Program-made: the position numbers and the translations under genes
Shown: in pieces, positions 20,054-31,531 of the stretch
Layout of the letters: every line of letters starts with the position of its first letter
Numbering within the stretch: the first letter of the stretch is position 1
Notes under the pieces: model-generated
The model's database searches: none
What the model saw: the letters and a program-made list of their open reading frames with translations, nothing else
What the model was told of the DNA's origin: nothing
Source: Trypanosoma brucei gambiense DAL972
Taxonomy: Eukaryota; Euglenozoa; Kinetoplastea; Trypanosomatida; Trypanosomatidae
Direction: 5' to 3'
Assembly (NCBI RefSeq): GCF_000210295.1
Contig: NC_026737.1
Location: forward strand, 992,001-1,056,000
Length of the DNA: 64,000 bases

Positions 20054-22876
20054 TTCGATGCAACTTCCCGTAAGAATTGCGAAAGGTTTGTTGTGGAATG
20101 CTATAAATCCAGTTCCGGGGGAGGAAATAAATAAGTTGACAATGACAGTGATAGCGATAAACCTGACAAGGGGTGCTCGGAATGCAGTTCAACACTGTCA
20201 AAGTAATTGATGCAAAAATTCCGTTTCTGTTTACGTGCTATAGAGGCGGAGTATGCACCAACTATGTACGAGTGTAATTCACCCCAAACCAAATAAATTT
20301 GGGGTCCGAGCTTTGCTGCAGTGAAGATGATGAAGTTTAATAGCCTTTTTCTAAGTGTAAAGTCCCAAACGTAACATTAAAGAGAGAGGTGCCATGCGAC
20401 AGGTGTGAACATACTCAAAAAAAAAAAAAGGATGATTTAAAGGGTTCGCGAAGCAAAGGTGGAATATTATTGGTACTATACAAATTAACACAAGATTATT
20501 GCAGTTAAACCCGAATAAAATACCTTCGCTGTGGTCAGCGACTTTTTGCTCAGCACCGTAAATTTTCTTCTTTCTCTCTGTGGATCCGCAGACACAACAC
20601 GGAGTCTTGCAGCGTTGTGTGGGTGACTTGGCGCAGGATTAATAAAGGGTGTCATCCACTTGAACTTCATCCCCTGGCCACGGGTGGCGCAAATAAATAA
20701 ATAAATAAAATATGCTACGAAACGGTTTCTCCTCGCGGCCACTCACTTACTTACTCAAAAAAAAAAGCATCTCATTATTCTATAAGGCTTTAGGCTTTGT
20801 AATACATTCCCAACCCCCCTTGTCTCCATCATAGACTATTACGCTCAGCTATCAAGTATACTTCAGACACAATAACATATTCATTCTCTCTCCCTCTATA
20901 TTTCTCATTACAATGGTATAACCCAATACGACTCAACCTGTTGGTCTATTATTTGAAATCCATCAGCTCATGGAACAAAACCTTTTCCGTATCGGCAGTT
21001 GTAGAGGTAAACGATTCCTTTTTATTTATCTCTCTTTCTCTCTTTCTTATCCACATAACTGGCTGCATTTATATGAGGCAACGGTGCCTTTATCCAAAGT
21101 CATTACTTCTACTACTTTTACTACGGTTGGGAGATGAGCCATAAATGCCACAAAATCCCTGCACTTATACGTTGCTGTGGCGTAATAATACTTGTGAATG
21201 TGCAAAACAAGAAAAAAAAAGAAGAAAAAGCGTGAAGAAAGAAAAGAAGATGTGTAATAATAGCCATTGTTAGTTAGTTATTTGTATTTTTTTTCCCCTT
21301 TCTTAACATAACGACGAGTGAAACAGCAACTCGGCGTTAGACGTGCGGTTGCATCTTCCAACTGGACAAGAGTGCAGTAATAATAGTAGTAATAAAATGG
21401 AGAGTAAGAAGGTGATGAAAAGCATTACCAACGAGTACAATAAAAAAATAACCAACCAAACAAAAAAATATTTATCTATCGAAGGAGGAAATAAAGAAAA
21501 AAATAGAGTGGAAATGACATCAAGGAAACAAAAACAAACAAGAAAGTACAGATTGAAACAACAACACCAAAAAACAAACAAACAAACAAACAAACACCAC
21601 TGAAGGAAATAAAAAATAAAATAAATGTAAACCATCAAGTAAAATAAACCAACATAGTAAAAAAAAATAAACAAAACAAAAAGAAAGGAGAAAGTAAGAA
21701 CACGTTATGTGCATGTGATACATGTGTGTAGGCGCCGTGTAACAAAATATATGATGAAAAGGAAGAAACTACATGCGATAACGCATGGACAATTTCATCT
21801 TTCCGTTGTTGTTTTAAGGACACGCAAAGGGGGAAAAAAAAACAACGGAACGAAATACACATACATGCGTACACAAAACAAATGGGTACCATTAAGCACC
21901 TGAGTTGCATGCTCCCCTTTTTCTTTTTTTCCACCTCAATCAGAACTAATCACAATTATCACATTGATGTAAAATATTTATCATTTTTCCGTGTTGCTGT
22001 CTGACCTTCCTTCCTTCATTTGTTCGTTCTCTAAATGTTTCTACGGTTCCTTCCTTCATTTTCTTTCCTAAAATAAATAAATAAATATGAAGAGTTCACA
22101 AATGAGGTGCAGTGCTTCCTCTATCTTAGACGCGCGCGCGTTAAGTTTAAGTTCTGATCACTTTTTTATTTGTGAGTTAATTCATCAATCCTCAAGCTCT
22201 TCCTTCCCAGCCCTTGACCGTTATTTCTTTTTTTTTTTTCCTCGTCTCGCTCCACCTTTCATTTTTATTTTCATTTCATTTTTTTTCCTTTTTTGTTTTT
22301 GTTTTTCTTTTCTTCCCACTTAAATAACGATATGCCGGCATAGTGATCCTTCATTGAGTACGATAATAATTCCCGTGTCTGTACGTAACATAATATAACA
22401 TTGTTGCCTTGTTTTTTTTTCTTTTTTCCTGAGCTCTGTTCACTCTCGTGATTCATCTTCTCTAACGCGTTCCGTCCGTGTCGCTGTCATGTTTCCTTAG
22501 TGGGCGTTATGGAATAAATGACTGTATGGACGGCGACGTCAAGAGGGAGTGAATTCCTTACAGTTCATTCATACAAACAGTTTCATCCCTGTCATGCACC
22601 TTCACATGAAAACAAAAACAAAAACAACATTCTCGTGCACACATTTGCAGAGTCATTCGCAAAACACACAACCTGAGAGACCCGCTATGTACATATAAGA
22701 ATGTGTATACATACATATACATGTAGATGTGCCAATGACCACTACAGGCCTTTATCTTCCTTTACCTCCATCTTTCTTTTCCTTTTTCTTTTTTTTGAAT
22801 CGGGGTAAATTTTGTATAAATTCGATATCATTGACGAGTGACATATTTCTTGCATTTCTTTCTACTTATTGTATCC
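20054..22876. other. 2.8-kb intergenic region, probable long CAP5.5 3' UTR
   Basis: No convincing gene. The transcript strand is U-rich with AUUUA-type runs (plus-strand AAAT repeats near 20692-20708 and 22072-22086). An 85-codon minus-strand frame at 20485-20742 was considered and not called. The region should hold the CAP5.5 3' UTR and the calpain-like splice acceptor; a long 3' UTR would fit stage-regulated expression of CAP5.5. Confidence 0.55.
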
Positions 22877-25438
22877 TTATTCATCACTGTCAGTTTCATC
22901 ACCCGGTATTTCAAAGGCATCGGATGCAGCCACCCTGAACCTTTCCAATCCATCCTCAGAACTTTCGGAATTGTCGTTTCCATGGTTTTGTAGTGAAGGC
23001 GGCGCTTGCGGCTGCGGTACGTCCATTGCCGGCTCGGGTTCATCGGCTTGGGTCTCTTCAACAACGGGCACTTCTTCAGCTGCAGGTTTAGTTGCAATCT
23101 CCTCAGCTTCCGGCCCTTCTTCAGCTTCCAACTCTTCTGTAAGCTCGCAGGATTCCTCATGAGCCGCTTGTGAGACCTCTTTATCCATTTGCGGCTGGTC
23201 ATCGTTTAGTATTGTTTCAACATTGAGTGACACAGGTTCTTCTGCTTCAGTCACGATATATTCCCTTATTGCCTCTGGATCTTCTTCATTGTTTTCGTAG
23301 TATACTTCCGCTGGAGAGAGGCCCCATCCCCAAAAGGGTGTTGGTTCCGCATCAGCTGCTTTTACTTGCCATTCACGTACAGCACCAGGCACCCGGTAGG
23401 AGGTAAATGTGACGCAGTTGCGAAACACGCGACAAGTCGGTTCAAGTGTGGTGAAGTGAATGTCAAGCTTTTCGTCCAATGGTGTGCTGGACCGAATGCC
23501 AATTACGAAACCCTTGCGGCGACCCTCGCATGTTCCCCCGCGGTGGATGCGAGGAATGACAAAGTATGGAGTCTCGCTGGCTTCAAAGGTACATTTCATC
23601 GCAACGTCTCGCCCCACAACAAAGTTAAAGCCTTCTGCAGGGGTTTCGGGATCAGAGCTGCTGCATTGATACACAAATTGTTTATTGCCCTCCGCACGGG
23701 AGACACACAGTAACACAGGCGACAGTTTTACATCAGGCGACTCTAAGGGAAGACCGCGTTTATCCCTCTGCGAAAGAGTTAACACAACTTCAACGGTTTC
23801 CTTTGCCCGAATCATAAGCACAAGATTGGGATGTTCATTGTCAAATTCACCAGCAACACGGTAGTCATACACCGGCTTCTCGTCCAAGTACAGAACTCCG
23901 CAACCATTAAATACCTCAACAGCTTCTGACCATTCGATGAAAAATATACCGTCATGCGCTTCGAAGCACGGCTCGCAACTCGACTGTATCTCGCTGTGCT
24001 CGGTCCACTTGTCGCTACCTTCTCGCCACTGACCGGACCACGGCATCGCAGGTTCCCACGGGTTGAACATCTTCAGAAGCGTAATGTTCTCCTCAGGGAA
24101 GTTGTGGACAGACAGCAGCGCGTATGAGTAACCTTCCCTGAGACCATTCGCAACAGCGGTTGCTGCTTTCCTTCCAGTTGGAACGCTCAAAATGACGGGA
24201 TTGTGAGCTTCAACGTATCCCGTAATCTTCTGAATGAGTGCATTCTTTTTCTCCTCATCCGTCGCCGCGTCACGCCAGGTTTTATCGAATCGGTACACTG
24301 GCGCTCCAGTAAAGTTCTGTAGGGCGAGGAGTGTGTCGCCTCCTGTGATGCTTGCATAAGAGCCATACAATTTCGCGTAAGCTTTTTGCAGCAAAGATGG
24401 CCACAACTCTCCGGAGTCATCGATGCACCGTGCGTAGCATGGCACACCACCAACTGTTGGAAGAAAGTCATCTACCAGAATGTTCTTCCACCATCCGTCT
24501 TTGTTCAGTAGGACACGGTAGGCGCCCGTTTGCTTCTCGGCAGGTGTGGTGGAGGCAAACATCGCCTTGACGCGTTCCTCATCGGTGGCAAGCAGGGAAA
24601 GCGCACTTACGAACCACGAATCTCCAAGCGTGCCCGCCTCCACGCAGGAGGAAAGGACGACACCGCGCACAGCATCGATATTTTCCTCGTCACATTGAGC
24701 AAACTCGCTTGGACGACGCACCTCCACTGGCTGGATAAACCGACCATCACCATCAAGGCGTGAGAACATGCTGTTTGACGGGAGGAAATTTATGTCAGCG
24801 TAACGCACAAGAGAGTCTGAGCATAGTTTTAGAAGTTCTTCATCGTCCACTTCTTCCCACGGTAGTGCCATGACCGCCTCCACATCTTTCTTACCTTCCT
24901 CACTGATAATCTGGAGATGATTGTAGTACTGCTGAGACAGTGGGTGTGCGTACACATCAACTGTATTTAACACCACTGAACCAGAAAGGAACTCCAGTGT
25001 TTCTAGTGGGTATACAACGGCAGATATGACGGTCTCTCCATTCTCTTTTGTATTCACTGTTGTTGCTTCACAATGTTCCACATATGACTCGGGGGCGATA
25101 ACGACCTGTACGCACATCTCATAGTTCATGGTGTCGTTGTAGAAGAACCAGCGACCCTCTTCATCAATGATGCGGAAACATTGGCCCTTCGGTGGGAAGA
25201 ATGACGTCACTTCACCGGTAACGGTGCATTTGTTGTACACGAAACCCGTCTCTTTCACTGCAATAACATTCTGAAGGCGTGCGGCTCCTGGAGTTAATGG
25301 CACCTCCTCAACTTCCTCAACCACTGACGCTTCCGATGGGACACTTGGCGATTTTGGTGGTGGTGTTGGTGGCTTTGGCGGAGGCGGTGCAGCCGCTTGA
25401 GGTGGCTGTGGCTTTACCTTTGATCCACCACAACCCAT
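22877..25438 (-). CDS. CAP5.5: CAP5.5, cytoskeleton-associated calpain-like protein
   Basis: 853 residues starting MGCGGSK, a dual N-myristoylation/palmitoylation signal, followed by a Pro-rich linker (10-34), a DUF1935-type domain (about 60-165, with FFYNDT at 98-103), a calpain-core-like region (about 230-515), a domain III-like part (about 520-690) and a long acidic Glu-rich tail (about 720-853). The nucleophile block reads GTLGDSWF with Ser274 in place of Cys, and the His position is also altered (EGYSY), while FNPW keeps the Asn. It is thus a non-catalytic calpain. CAP5.5 is known as a membrane- and subpellicular-microtubule-associated protein of T. brucei needed for correct cell morphogenesis, originally described in the procyclic form. 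Identification rests on the MGC start, the domain order, size and tail. Confidence 0.93.
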   Translation of the reverse strand: MGCGGSKVKPQPPQAAAPPPPKPPTPPPKSPSVPSEASVVEEVEEVPLTPGAARLQNVIAVKETGFVYNKCTVTGEVTSFFPPKGQCFRIIDEEGRWFFYNDTMNYEMCVQVVIAPESYVEHCEATTVNTKENGETVISAVVYPLETLEFLSGSVVLNTVDVYAHPLSQQYYNHLQIISEEGKKDVEAVMALPWEEVDDEELLKLCSDSLVRYADINFLPSNSMFSRLDGDGRFIQPVEVRRPSEFAQCDEENIDAVRGVVLSSCVEAGTLGDSWFVSALSLLATDEERVKAMFASTTPAEKQTGAYRVLLNKDGWWKNILVDDFLPTVGGVPCYARCIDDSGELWPSLLQKAYAKLYGSYASITGGDTLLALQNFTGAPVYRFDKTWRDAATDEEKKNALIQKITGYVEAHNPVILSVPTGRKAATAVANGLREGYSYALLSVHNFPEENITLLKMFNPWEPAMPWSGQWREGSDKWTEHSEIQSSCEPCFEAHDGIFFIEWSEAVEVFNGCGVLYLDEKPVYDYRVAGEFDNEHPNLVLMIRAKETVEVVLTLSQRDKRGLPLESPDVKLSPVLLCVSRAEGNKQFVYQCSSSDPETPAEGFNFVVGRDVAMKCTFEASETPYFVIPRIHRGGTCEGRRKGFVIGIRSSTPLDEKLDIHFTTLEPTCRVFRNCVTFTSYRVPGAVREWQVKAADAEPTPFWGWGLSPAEVYYENNEEDPEAIREYIVTEAEEPVSLNVETILNDDQPQMDKEVSQAAHEESCELTEELEAEEGPEAEEIATKPAAEEVPVVEETQADEPEPAMDVPQPQAPPSLQNHGNDNSESSEDGLERFRVAASDAFEIPGDETDSDE

Positions 25439-26290
25439 CGTATATAATTGTTGCTCGAGTAACTTATTTGTTTACAACTTTCTGCTCTTCTTACGATATC
25501 GTGCGAGAGATTAAGCCAGGGTTCCTGTACGTCTTTTTCCTTTTTCTTTTTTTGTCCCTTCGCGATCTTCCCCTTTGTCTTTCCTATGCCGCTAGGTGGT
25601 GCTTGCCACAAACACTTTGATTGGATCTCAACTTAAACAAGAAGGACTGTTTCTCTTCCCTCTTTACCCTGACTATGGATTTTTTTTCCCCCTCCAATAA
25701 TATATGTATGTATGTATGTTTTTTTTTTTTTGCAGTTCCCTTATCTCTTAAATGGTCTTTTTCTGTTGGCTCTTTTATTTTTTCTCCGTTTGACGTTGTG
25801 CGACGCTCAGCTCTGCTTTGTCTTTTCTAATTCGATGGAGAGAGACCATGTTAGGGTTGAGTGTATACAAGAATGATGTGGTGATACAGCAGTAGTGAGA
25901 GTGGCATATTTTGTCAGCTTATGCGAGCATCAATCTTTAGTTAAATGTACGAGTGAAACGCACGCACATCAGTAAAACAAAATCCAAACAAACGACGAAG
26001 TTCTGTGTAATTGTCAGATGTGTGAAGGTGGAGGGAAATGTGTTAAGAGAACAGTGCAAATGCCTTATTAGTACCGTGCAGCATTCAGTGTGGAACTTAA
26101 AACAGGTGAGGAGAATGCGCTCAGTTCAACAAAAATCACGCACCCACTAGTGACATTTTCCATTGTTCAAATACCAAAGTGCATACACAAAGGATATCTC
26201 AAATCTTCGACTTTCAACCACTAAGTACTCTCTTCTCCCCCATTTTTTTTTTTAAAAAGGAAAGTCTCGTGCCATATAAATAAACTTAAA

Positions 26291-26323
<33 letters not shown>

Positions 26324-26360
26324 CAAATATAAATGTATGTATTGAAGAATTGCACGGATA
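25439..26360. other. Intergenic region with AC/AT compound repeat
   Basis: No supportable gene. Holds the CAP5.5 5' UTR and the 3' UTR of the small RecA-like gene. A compound (AC)n(AT)n repeat lies at 26290-26323, about 40 bp past the RecA-like stop codon. Confidence 0.6.
26290..26323. repeat. (AC)n(AT)n compound microsatellite
   Basis: Ten AC units running into six AT units; in the transcript it reads as (AU)n(GU)n. Confidence 0.9.
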
Positions 26361-27014
26361 CTACAAACTCCACAACGATCGCACAGTGAGACTGTCACGC
26401 CACTCCAACATTAGCGGGTGAGTGGAAACTTGACTTGTACCCGCAACTGCCACCTGCACCGATCCAACGGAACCAAATGTAAACCAAATGAGCGGAAAGG
26501 TGGCGAATGGAAGTTTCTCTCGTAACCCCCGATCAGGGTAGCTGTTAGTAACCACAATGTAATGAAACACGCCATTGAATTGCTTCGCCCATGCCGAAAC
26601 ATTTTCCAACATCGACAGCATTACAGCGGTGAGCCGCTCGTCACCCGCATCCAAAAATGCCTCGTCATCAACAACAACTAACGCTGGCAGACTGCTGCCC
26701 ACCGTCCAACTACTCAACTCTCTCACAACATCCGCCATGCTAGACAAATAAGCAAATTCAATACGAGTGAGCGCATCTTCGTTTAACTCTTCAAGTGGTG
26801 TAAAGGGTTTCGGCATTTTTTCATAGAGCACATGCTCCTGACAAAGGATAATCACACGTTCCTTTTCGCCTACTACCGTATTGATAACTGCTTGGAATGC
26901 AAACGATGTCTTTCCGCAAGATCGTGGCCCGTGTATAAAGCAACCATGAGCCACAAGTGGTGTAGGGGGTGCGTTAATTTCTTTTGGGAGGAATCGTGAG
27001 ATATCTAGTGACAT
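26361..27014 (-). CDS. Small RecA-fold ATPase resembling SWSAP1 (Shu-complex Rad51 paralogue)
   Basis: 217 residues. A Walker A GPRSCGKT lies at 29-36 and a Walker B-like ALVVVDD at 111-117, with a RecA/Rad51-type spacing of strands. The whole chain follows human SWSAP1 in layout: after strand 2 a MPKP/SMPR-type turn, an IEFAYL strand where SWSAP1 has IRFQYP, then a helix, Walker B, a long helix and a HYIVVT strand. A C-terminal WRDSLTVRS resembles the SWSAP1 segment WWVTFRS. SWSAP1 works with the SWIM protein SWS1 to support Rad51 in homologous recombination. The match is by eye, and another P-loop ATPase of the KaiC/RecA class is possible. The gene is single-domain, with no transmembrane or targeting segment. 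Start is the only Met before Walker A. Confidence 0.75.
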   Translation of the reverse strand: MSLDISRFLPKEINAPPTPLVAHGCFIHGPRSCGKTSFAFQAVINTVVGEKERVIILCQEHVLYEKMPKPFTPLEELNEDALTRIEFAYLSSMADVVRELSSWTVGSSLPALVVVDDEAFLDAGDERLTAVMLSMLENVSAWAKQFNGVFHYIVVTNSYPDRGLREKLPFATFPLIWFTFGSVGSVQVAVAGTSQVSTHPLMLEWRDSLTVRSLWSL

Positions 27015-27032
27015 TTTCTGTATTCCTCCACG

Positions 27033-27074
27033 AATAATAATAATAATAATAATATATATATATATATATATATT
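27033..27074. repeat. (AAT)n(AT)n microsatellite
   Basis: Compound repeat 20-60 bp upstream of the RecA-like start codon. Confidence 0.9.
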
Positions 27075-28143
27075 ATCTCTTCAGTTCTATGTTGTTGCCC
27101 TGTTTATATATTTATTTATTAAATCCTCCTCTTCTGTTATTCCTTTAGTGGGCACACACGTTTTGAGGGACACGCCGCTAGCAGCAGAACAAAGCGAGCG
27201 TAACGAAAGAAAAGCTATAAAATCTTGGAGTTATCAAAACACTTTCATAGCATAAAGAAATGAGCCCTTCCGCTTACATTCTCCATCCAGTGAGGATGAT
27301 TCACACATTGCGTTACATGGAGATGCAATCACCCCTCGTTATGATTAGCGATAACATAAATGAAGAATTTTCATGGCGGTTACACCACCGAGCAAACTCT
27401 TCTCATTTTGTTTCATTTCGATATTCTTCCACTGACAAAAAGGAACAAACAATTGATAAGCTGAATATAATCTCTCTGCCCCAACACGATAGAGAGAATT
27501 TATGGCTCTTTAGCCATTTTTTTTCGCATGTTTTTTTTTTTTGTGACAACAGCGACCCGAAACTCGCACATTCCGACGTCCATGACCGAGACACCTAAGC
27601 AAAGTGCTGAATCTTACATACTAGAGAATTACATACACACACACGTATATAATATAATATAACATAATATAAATATATATATGTGTATTTTCCTGCCTGA
27701 GAGTTCGTCCATGTTCGCATGTTTTTTTTTTCATTTTCGAAATGACACGTCGCTAATTTAAGTCAGCAGCGGGGTGTGAAAGCGGGTAGCATTTTCATCC
27801 ACTACCTTCTTCTTTCTTCTCCTTATTTATTTAATTTGTTTTTATTTGTTTTGAAGGCAATGACATAGCACCGATTTGTGGTCTAGAGGCTTCTGTTAAC
27901 ATGACGCAGCAATATATGCACATATTTTGTTTACAAGTGAAACACTAAATGGCGTATTTTAACATGAAAAAGAAAAAATTAAACAATATGGGAAGAAGAG
28001 CTACGTGTAAGGAAGGAAATAATAAAAATAAATAAAATATATATATATTTTAAAAATCAGGGCAGAAAGAGAACACAAAAAGAAGACAATAGGAAGAAAA
28101 GCGCTTGAACAGAAGTGCGGAAACCCTATTCAAATTCACCGTG

Positions 28144-28239
28144 TATATATAAATATAAATATAAATATAAATATAAATATAAATATAAATATAAATATAA
28201 ATATAAATATAAATATAAATATAAATATAAATATAAATA

Positions 28240-28240
<1 letters not shown>
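28144..28240. repeat. (TATAAA)n hexamer array
   Basis: About 16 near-perfect copies of the hexamer TATAAA (UUUAUA in the transcript), directly followed by an AAAT tetramer array. It lies within the expected 3' UTR of the 505-residue protein gene. Confidence 0.93.
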
Positions 28241-28274
<34 letters not shown>

Positions 28275-28276
28275 AT
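28241..28276. repeat. (AAAT)n array, tandem AUUUA pentamers in transcript
   Basis: Nine AAAT units; on the minus-strand transcript this is an uninterrupted (AUUU)n, i.e. overlapping AUUUA pentamers as in AU-rich instability elements. Function is inferred only from composition. Confidence 0.88.
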
Positions 28277-29755
28277 ATATATGAGTGTGTGTGTGAGAGA
28301 GCGTGGATGGCAATGAAAAGAAGTGAAAAGTAAAAGAAGAAAAAGAAAAAAAACAAGGGGAAATAAGTGAAGGAGGTGGTGAATGACAAGAATACGAAAA
28401 GGAAAAGAAAAAAGCGATGATAACACTGCTGTGAAGGTAGCGGTTGGAGTGGAGGGAAGGAAGGGAGGCGGGAAAGTTATGGAAAAAAAAGAGGAGCAAA
28501 AAAAAAAAAAAGGAAAACAAAGACACGGAAGGGAAACAATGGTACTACTACTAATAATGATAATAATGATGAATATAAATAAATATTTATTTCAAAACAA
28601 AACAACACCAACAATGAAAATGAAAATGAAAATGATGATGATGACAGGATAGCAAGGAATGAAGGAGGGTAGAAATGGACATACGAAAGGGAGAAAAAAA
28701 AAGAGAAGAAAAAAAACGTACCCTGGGGGAAATCCCGGAAGTTTTGAAGGGAAGCAACATTCAACGGCAATTAATGAACAGTTTTTTTTCCGTTTTATTC
28801 TTTTCGCCCTTCAAAAGAAAAAAAAAAAAGGAACACCAAGCAGAGCAATGAGGGTAAAGAATAAAAAAAAAGTCGAAGCAAAATAAGACATATTAATGGC
28901 AAAAACGAAAACAAAAGAGCTAAAAATCGACCAAATGAATGAATTGAGAGAAAATCTTAGACGGTTAAGTCTTTTGTTTTTTTTCCCCTCCTTAGAAAAG
29001 TCAAATAATGAGTAAAATTTCCCCTTCATATCTTCGTGTGCATATTAGCCTACAGGAGCGCTCAACTATTTTTCTTTTTTTACTCCTTCCTTCCTTCCCT
29101 TTTTGTTGTTGCTTCTTTTATTTCATTTTGTATTACTTTCCTTATATATTGTACTATAGTTATTCTCATTGCTGTAGTTTTTTTTTTTCTTTCTTTCTCT
29201 TCCTTCAGTTACCTTTTCCCTCTTGAAACACTTATGTAAATAGATATATTCATTCAATTATTGCATTTCTTCCTTGTTTTATTCGTAAAATAGTGAAATG
29301 TCCGATGAATAAAAGGAAACATCACCAAAAAAAAAAAGAAAAAAACAAGACAAATGCCCGCAAGAATAATTAAAAAAAAAAAAAAGAGGCGACGCACATT
29401 TTTTTTTTTTTTAAAGGAGAAAATTGGAACGGACGTAACGCTGCGTGCTTGAGGCCTGCCGAAGCAGATGGATAAATACATAAAAGTAAATAATCACCAA
29501 CAAAAATATGAAGTAAAAATAAATGAATTGGAAAAAAAAAACGGTAAAATATTAAAACAAATAAAAATATAAATGGTGGTGGGGGAACACGAGGGACGGG
29601 GAAGTTTCTTTGTTTGTTTTTTAAATGAAGGGGCATAAAATAAAATGGCCGAGTGCAACCAAATGTCTCCCCTCATATCATCGTTATTATTATTATTATT
29701 ATTGCTGTTGTTATATTTTTATATGAATATGACTTCAAAGAGAGAGAGAGAAAAA

Positions 29756-29757
<2 letters not shown>

Positions 29758-29788
<31 letters not shown>
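29758..29788. repeat. (GT)n microsatellite
   Basis: About 15 GT units, (AC)n in the transcript. Confidence 0.92.
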
Positions 29789-29790
<2 letters not shown>

Positions 29791-31340
29791 GGAAGTGAAA
29801 AAAAAAATGAAATAAGAAAAAGAAAACGGAACAAAAACAAAACAAAACGAAATATAACAATGAGCCAAAATGACAACAACAACAAAGAGAAGAACAAGCG
29901 TCTGTACTGAGCTGACGATGCACTCTTTTTTTTTTTTTTTGTTGTTGTCACTTACTAAAAAAAACATTGACAGAAATGATAAGGGATTGGATCATGTTCT
30001 CACACCCCCGTTCTATCGGTAGTTGTAATAAAAATAATAATGATTATGATAATAATAAAGATTACTATCGTTAAAGAACAAGAATAAATCGGATAACTGC
30101 ATTTGTGCCCACATATATATTTACTTTTTTTTTTTTTTAAATTTCGTTTCTCCTCTATGCGTACAAGAATGTGCAGGCGCGTGGGGTCCATACATCAAGT
30201 GCGCTAAAAGGAATATACGTTGCAGAAGCAAATTAGTAACATTTTGAATATATAAATAAATAAACAAATAAATATGTACAGAAATACAAAAATATATTGA
30301 TCCTCTTGTTCTTGTCTGTTATTATATTTTTCCTTCACACAGCGGAAGACACGAAGGAAATGCAACACGTATGTATGGGAAAGAAATAATAAGACGGGCA
30401 CTTTGGAAGCAACACGGCAAAGCGGGAGTTGCGAGCCAAACAACAACAACAACAAAAACAATGACAACAACAATAACAATGACAAAGCAAACAGAAGGGT
30501 GGTGGGGGGAAATAGGAGCACCGAGAGCAAAACGAATCCTAAAATAAACGAAAGTTGAAGCAACAAACAGACAAAAAGAAAAAAAAACAAACGAAACACA
30601 AAAAAGGCAAACACAACAACCGGAAGAATAATAAGATGAATGCAAACAAAATGGCAAATCCACGGCATCACCATATTTGAGACGGGGTCCGGTGGTTTTC
30701 TTTTTTAAAATAATGCATTTTAAAGAAAAAGAAATAAAATCTAAAACAAAAAATGGTTCCCTGTCATTTAATGAACGCAATTACCTAACATATTTTTATT
30801 CGTCTATCGCCCACTCGTCTTTATTGTCTCTGTTTTACACGGCCTCTGCATCTCCGTAAGTTATACATGTTTTAAGGTTTATATAAATAAATGACAAAAT
30901 ATATAAATACTAAAACAACGCACTTAAGAGGTGTCGAGAGGGTTTATAAGCATACGCGTGTATGTGAGAAGTAAACGACAAACCGTGGCTTGAAAACCTT
31001 TTTTCTTCACGTTTTCTTCCCCCTCTCTAGAAAATGAATTCTGTTCCTTCGATTTTTCCCACCCCCCCCAAATCGAGCTCCTCATCAAAATAACACACAC
31101 ACACAAAAAAAAAAAAAACAGACAAAACAAAACACGAACAAGGACGCGCGCCCACTCCAACTGAAATATTTTCCCTTTCCCTTCTTTTATTTTTTATTTT
31201 TCTCCCTTCCCCTCACCTTCTGTGAGCAGAATGCGACTTACTTCGGTACAACTAAAAAGAGAGATGAGGTTGCAGAACAGGGAGATAAATAACTCCTTCC
31301 CCCACCTCCAAAGCAACAAAAGACGACAAAACGGGAGGAA

Positions 31341-31369
31341 AACAACAACAACAACAACAACAACAACAA
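31341..31369. repeat. (AAC)n microsatellite
   Basis: Nine AAC-type units about 160 bp past the stop codon of the 505-residue protein gene; in the transcript a (GUU)n run like that in the kinesin 3' UTR. Confidence 0.9.
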
Positions 31370-31531
31370 AAAAGAGGACAGCTGCAAACACTCACACTCA
31401 CTCATATATATATATAGACACACACACAAACATACATATACATATACCGACGAAAAAGAAAAAGAAAGAGCAAACGAAACACAATAAAGAAAGAACAACA
31501 ACAGCAACAACAAAGGAAGTGACTGATACAT

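Larger units (their letters stand above)
27015..31531. other. 4.5-kb non-coding stretch rich in simple repeats
   Basis: The largest gene-free interval of the window. Composition is low-complexity: A-rich on the plus strand (U-rich in the transcript), with hexamer, AAAT, GT, AAT and ACA repeats listed separately. All frames here translate repeats or homopolymers (Tyr-Ile, Phe-rich, Lys-rich), so none is called. It should contain the 3' UTR of the 505-residue protein gene and the 5' end of the RecA-like mRNA, or additional untranslated transcripts that I cannot see. Confidence 0.6.

Noticed and set aside
20485..20742. 85-codon minus-strand frame in the long region after CAP5.5
   Set aside because: Possible small protein with a hydrophobic start, but too short and motif-free to support without conservation or proteomic evidence.
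28144..28284. AT-rich tandem array considered as a centromere-type repeat
   Set aside because: Only about 140 bp of hexamer/tetramer units; trypanosome centromeric arrays are kilobases of longer repeat units.
28050..28526. 158-codon minus-strand frame with long Tyr-Ile repeats
   Set aside because: It is the translation of the TATAAA/AAAT repeat arrays with T-rich flanks; no gene-like composition.
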